This document shows positions 63,757 to 64,000 of a stretch of 64,000 nt of DNA, piece by piece (within the stretch, counting starts at the first letter, position 1; every line of letters starts with the position of its first letter). The stretch covers positions 10,809,387 to 10,873,386 of the forward strand of contig JAVIAB010000047.1 of NCBI GenBank assembly GCA_032433765.1. The letters are read 5' to 3'. Below the pieces are notes generated by a model that saw only the letters and a list, made by a program, of their open reading frames with translations, was not told the origin of the DNA and searched no databases. Both the position numbers and the translations under genes were made by a program. Source of the DNA: Megaustenia siamemsis. Lineage: Eukaryota; Mollusca; Gastropoda; Stylommatophora; Ariophantidae.

Positions 63757-63996
63757 GGAGCCGCGATAGCTCAGTGGTTAGTGAACTGGACTACAAAGGA
63801 CAAGGGGTAGGGTTCGATCCCAACCGACGGCTTCCGGGTTCATCCAGCCTTAAATGGGTACCGGATTTTTTTTTCTGGAAAAGTAATGCGGCACGGGCGT
63901 AATACCGACCACATTACCCCAAAATCATGTGCCGAAGGTCTGTAAAATTTATGGTCACTAACACCATATTCCCTATACGCCACTTGGCGTGACGGG
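63757..63996 (+). mobile_element. SINE family 1, near full length at window end
   Basis: Begins GGAGCCGCGATAGCTCAGTG (A box), GGGTTCGATCCCAACCG (B box), body CCTTAAATGGGTACCGG, GTAATACCGACCACATTACC, CAAAATCATGTGCCGAAGGT, ends ATACGCCACTTGGCGTGACG. CGCCACTTGGCG is a short hairpin. The 3' tail is beyond the window. Confidence 0.93.
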
Positions 63997-64000
63997 GTTA

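Overview
The window looks like repeat-dense DNA from an invertebrate animal, most likely a mollusc; this is inference. It contains a spliced dual-specificity phosphatase gene of the animal DUSP14 type, nuclear tRNA-Lys genes with Pol III T-runs, tRNA-derived SINEs, many 5'-truncated LINEs with target-site duplications, two Tc1/mariner-superfamily transposons and a Polinton/Maverick-derived element. No operon, bacterial gene or CRISPR array is present. The species cannot be fixed from sequence alone.

Layout. 1-3.2 kb: AT-rich DNA, a 1.5 kb 30-bp minisatellite, then a LINE endonuclease fragment with an internal 12-bp expansion. 3.4-4.1 kb: LINE 3' ends. 5.05-8.47 kb (minus): a two-exon DUSP14-like gene whose 2.8 kb intron holds two LINE copies. 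9.1-11.7 kb: a 14-bp minisatellite. 11.9-19.2 kb: LINEs, including an almost complete RTE-like element with another LINE nested inside it. 20.1-20.6 kb: five 91-bp repeats. 20.64-31.9 kb: a LINE reverse transcriptase gene broken by a 37-bp minisatellite grown from its own coding sequence and by the main object of the window, a 9,471-bp Polinton-derived palindrome (21072-30542). The palindrome has two 4.67 kb arms, a 139-bp spacer, AGTAGT...ACTACT ends and a 6-bp GGCGTG duplication. 32.96-35.07 kb: a complete DD82E/Sailor-like transposon with an open transposase. 38.9-44.9 kb: a 68-bp satellite grown from a LINE 3' coding end, present as two arrays in opposite orientation. 45.0-48.4 kb: a 35-bp satellite grading from regular to degenerate. 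48.8-57.3 kb: LINEs, SINEs and two more minisatellites. 52.9-63.2 kb: five tRNA-Lys(UUU)-like loci, a 407-bp inverted-repeat transposon that keeps a transposase N-terminus, and an intact mariner inserted in an (AT)n run. The window ends in a SINE.

How the parts relate. Host coding content is small: the phosphatase, the tRNA genes and possibly one membrane-protein exon. The rest records nested transposition followed by local tandem amplification. At least four tandem arrays (12, 37, 68 and 22 bp) start inside transposon coding sequence, so mobile-element ORFs appear to seed satellites here. The Polinton palindrome carries mirrored fragments of a family-B DNA polymerase, an integrase C-terminus and probable capsid genes, none intact, so it looks non-autonomous. 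Its matching TSD shows it moved or was integrated as a unit.
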